Assembly (NCBI RefSeq): GCF_002234675.1 | Contig: NC_019880.2 | Coordinates: 16,233,756-16,297,755 of the forward strand | Direction of reading: 5' to 3' | DNA length: 64,000 nucleotides | From: Oryzias latipes | Taxonomy: Eukaryota; Chordata; Actinopteri; Beloniformes; Adrianichthyidae | In this document: positions 32,152-64,000 of the stretch, piece by piece | Numbering within the stretch: position 1 is the stretch's first letter | How the letters are laid out: every line of letters begins with the position of its first letter | The notes under the pieces: generated by a model | Databases searched by the model: none | Seen by the model: only the letters and a program-made list of their open reading frames with translations | What the model was told of the DNA's origin: nothing | Translations under genes and position numbers: made by a program

Positions 32152-33166
32152 CAGGGGTGTCAAACTCATTTTCACCGAGGGCCACATCAGCAAAGTGGCT
32201 GTCCTCAAAGGGCCAAATATAACTTATACATGTAACTAAATGTAATGGAAAAATAAATGTAACTAGAAGGAGCTGCATTTCCAGAAGAAAATGCAGGGTT
32301 GAATGCTGTATTGCTGAAAGAAAGCTTAATTTGTAAAAGAAATGGCTGAACTGAGCTGAAAGAGCTTAACATTTTAAAAGTAAAATGGTTAAAATAGGTG
32401 AAAACCTGTAAAAGAGGTTAAGCACAGTGATTCCCTATGTATTTTAATGGAGCAAAAAATCCTGGAACATCTTAAAAAGTTCAATGATTTGAATGACCAA
32501 AAGTAATAACTGTAATAAGTTGAAAGATTTGAATATTTTCAAAGTTGAAAGGTAGAAAATTTTGAAGCGTCCGAACCGGGTGTCGAACCGCGAACCTCAT
32601 GTACCATAAGTTCCCAATGCATTTTAATAGGGCAAAAATTCCCGGAAAAACTGGAATATCTTAAAAAGTACAAGGATTTGAAAAACCAAAAGTCATAGCT
32701 GGAATAAGCTGAAGGAGCTGAACATTTTAAAAGTTGAATGGTTAAAATAGGTTAAAAATTGTAGAAGTAGTTAAGTGTCAAAAAACGGCGGAAGATAGTG
32801 TAAATAATAATAAAGAAATAAAGAGAAACAGGAAAACAAAGGGTTGAATGCTTTACAGCATTCAACCAACTACTCCTTATTGTTAAACGACTAATTATTT
32901 ATTTATTATATATTTTTAAAGTTACAATTAAAGTTGCATAGAAAACACATGTTTGCTTGTTACTTTAGCATAAATCCTTTTAAATTTGAGTCTGTCAGGT
33001 TAGGTTATATGGACAGTGTTTAAGTCCTAATGTATAGTTGCCCAATCCGAAATTTCAAGTCAAATTCCCACTAAATATGAACACCAATTTTTATTTTTTA
33101 TTTTAAGAAATTAAAACCACATAAAATGACATGGCGGGCTACATTTGGCCTTGAGTTTGACTCGTG
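32152..33166. mobile_element. Non-autonomous hAT element with a nested repeat
   Basis: The left end CAGGGGTGTCAAACTCATTT and right end GGCCTTGAGTTTGACTCGTG are the familiar fish hAT termini. The 8-bp duplications TTAAATGG (32144-32151) and TTATGTGG (33167-33174) match at six of eight. The interior contains another repeat (32297-32867). It ends about 360 bases before the NRF1-like motif of the prkd3 promoter. Confidence 0.82.
32297..32867. repeat. Nested inverted-repeat element with tandem core
   Basis: Perfect 14-bp ends: GGTTGAATGCTGTA (32297-32310) and its reverse complement (32854-32867). The right end also forms an 11-bp-stem hairpin (32842-32852 with 32857-32867). The core holds two diverged direct copies of a block of about 190 bp (for example CCTATGTATTTTAATGGAGC near 32433 and CCAATGCATTTTAATAGGGC near 32614). 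Between them, the minus strand has GGTTCGACACC, reminiscent of a tRNA B box. Confidence 0.65.
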
Positions 33167-33174
33167 TTATGTGG

Positions 33175-34919
33175 TATTAATTCAACTGTGATGATTGTGC
33201 ATATCTTAGTTTTTTCCTGTATAAGGCATTAATGTGGCCTTAGCTGTGAATAATACTTAATAAATAAACTGATTTAATTTGAATGCTAATTTGTAGAAGC
33301 CTTAGAATGTAAAAGGAACCTTTTTAGTTAATATGTAGATAAAGATCAGAGAAATTGCAGCATTTGAAAGTAGAGAAACTTTATTTTTAAAATAAATATC
33401 AGCAGTTTTTGATTTATTGTGACCTGAAAGCAAACGTGCCTTTGAGGACTCCTGCTCAGATAACATTGTGTTATAAACCAATCCGGGTCATGTGGAGTCT
33501 TTTTTTTCTTCTTTTCTCCTCGGCAGGCCTAAAGTTTGAATAACGGAAAAGAAGCGCGCATGCGCACTGGTTGCAGCCCCCTCAGCGGCGCCATTGCTTC
33601 ACATAGACTGTAGTTCAAGTTTTGTTGTGCCGCCAGAGAAAAGCAGTTAGACGGGGATGGTTTGAGACTTCAAATCCCATCTATCTCTGCTGCCCCCCCT
33701 CTCGTCAAGCAGGGGGAGTAGTCACAGCTGGAAGGATAATAAGATGCGCATGAATTTACAATCTGGACTTAAAAGATAGCATTAATTGAATGGACCGCGC
33801 GGTTTGTTTGCGAGGCAGAACGTAACTTCACCTGATGTTTGCAAGGACTTTGCGCCGCGTTCGAGTTCGACTTCTTAAAAACCCATAAAAGTTGAAGCTC
33901 CGCTGTCTGCAGTTGATGGAGTTGAAAAGTTTCATCTTCGCTCTCCCCGCAATGGAAAGAAAAGCGCCCTTCGCTGGGAGTGAAGGTAACAGCAGACACC
34001 CGAATCAATGTCACACTAGTGTCGGAAACGTCACAGTCGTTGGGCTTTAAGCCCCCTTCACACAAACAGAGCTCGGTTGTAACAAAGAGGGTCTCTGAAA
34101 TGGGGAAAAAGCAGCGCTTGTGTAACTTGTTTTGCTCGGTTCGTGTTCAACCCGTATACATTTATACACCGTTGTGCCAGCGGGAAAGTGGGAGGGGTGC
34201 AGATGTTCTAAAGCCTCGGTTCCAGATGCTGGTGTGAAAGTTTAAGCGCAGTAGTACAGTGATACGCTCTAGCAACTCCTCTGTTTTATGTCGTTTTCGC
34301 ACAAGCAAGTTTAAAAAAAGGAAACTACAAATCTTAAGCAGAGTAAATTAAATCTGGTTTGTTGGAAATAAATAAATAAATAAAATGAAAGAAAGAAGAA
34401 GAAAAAAACATTTTAAAGGTAACTTGAGTTAGCTCAAAGCTAGCTTAAAGCTTAAAAGCTATATTTTTTTGCTAAAGCTACAGTAGTTTAAATGTCTTTT
34501 ACTTGCATCCGTGACTGTTTTCCTGCTGAAATAGTTTGTTCTGTTTGTGTTTGTGGTGACAGGCCTCCTGTGGTCAATGTGGATTACTGACTTCACTGAA
34601 GACAAGGAGCCAAACTCCAGGATATGACGTTTTTCACAGTAACTTCACTGCAGAGGACTGTTTTTTTCATCTCCACCTGCCCATCTAGTAAATGATGCAT
34701 GAGCTCAGGTGGGTGGGTTGGATGCTATCATCTTGATTGCCTTAAATTTTTTTTTTAAAACATACTAAAGGCTGACTGAGTAACTGATGAGGACCACCTA
34801 TCCCCCCTACAAGGAGGCCGCTCACTGAGAAGCTGCCGTGTCTGTTTTTTTTTTTGACGCCTTCCAAGAAGTTCTTCCACTATTCAAGCGTTTCACGTCA
34901 TAACTGGAAGATCCCCCCA
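33175..34919 (+). other. prkd3 upstream and 5' UTR region
   Basis: After the hAT element come an AT-rich stretch, the GC-richer promoter block (33.53-33.99 kb), then sequence with several short upstream ATGs up to the start codon. A possible 5' UTR acceptor lies at about 34561 (GGTGACAG followed by GCCTCCTG). The exact noncoding exon structure was not resolved. Confidence 0.5.
33530..33990 (+). promoter_or_regulatory. prkd3 promoter / first noncoding exon region
   Basis: A CpG-richer block follows the two hAT elements. It contains GCGCATGCGCAC (33556-33567), a strong NRF1-type palindrome, and GGCGCCATT shortly after. A possible splice donor (GAAG followed by GTAACA) lies near 33986, so a 5' UTR exon could run from about 33.6 kb to there. 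This is inference from motifs; no transcript start was observed. Confidence 0.5.

Positions 34920-64000
<29,081 letters not shown>

Noticed and set aside
32560..32600. A tRNA gene on the minus strand
   Set aside because: Only a B-box-like GGTTCGACACC is present; there is no A box, cloverleaf or anticodon arm.

Overview
This is about 64 kb of nuclear DNA from a ray-finned fish, most likely a percomorph teleost. The evidence is: spliced genes with canonical GT-AG introns; an AT-rich background with microsatellites; fish-type RTE, L1/Tx1-like, hAT and Tc1/mariner repeats; and the vertebrate gene neighbourhood qpct - prkd3, with mocs3 between them.

Layout. 1-8.0 kb is gene-poor flank carrying a full-length RTE-clade LINE with an intact 997-codon ORF (4210-7203) between target-site duplications. 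8596-18673 (minus) is a complete seven-exon qpct (secreted glutaminyl cyclase, 357 aa). 19072-22794 is a 5'-truncated L1-like LINE, minus strand, flanked by a 16-bp duplication. 23019-31240 (plus) is a complete 13-exon mocs3 (E1-like adenylyltransferase plus rhodanese, 458 aa). 31.4-33.2 kb is two adjacent hAT-type elements, the second with another repeat nested in it. 33.5 kb to the window end (plus) is prkd3 (protein kinase D3): 16 coding exons giving 722 residues through the DFG motif, running off the right edge. Its first coding intron is about 17.5 kb.

The three cellular genes act in unrelated processes. qpct makes N-terminal pyroglutamate in the secretory pathway. mocs3 activates and sulfurates MOCS2A and URM1, for molybdenum cofactor and tRNA thiolation. 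prkd3 is a diacylglycerol-responsive Ser/Thr kinase. qpct and mocs3 are divergent, and without the L1 insertion their start codons would lie roughly 0.6 kb apart, so they probably shared a bidirectional promoter.

The most interesting signals are in mocs3. Three of its twelve introns carry U12-type (minor spliceosome) donors and branch-point-like sites. One of them seems to end in AT rather than AG or AC. Human MOCS3 is intronless and lies elsewhere, so this fish locus may preserve the ancestral intron-bearing gene. Exon boundaries were derived by hand from reading frame and recalled family conservation; no alignment or expression data were available.
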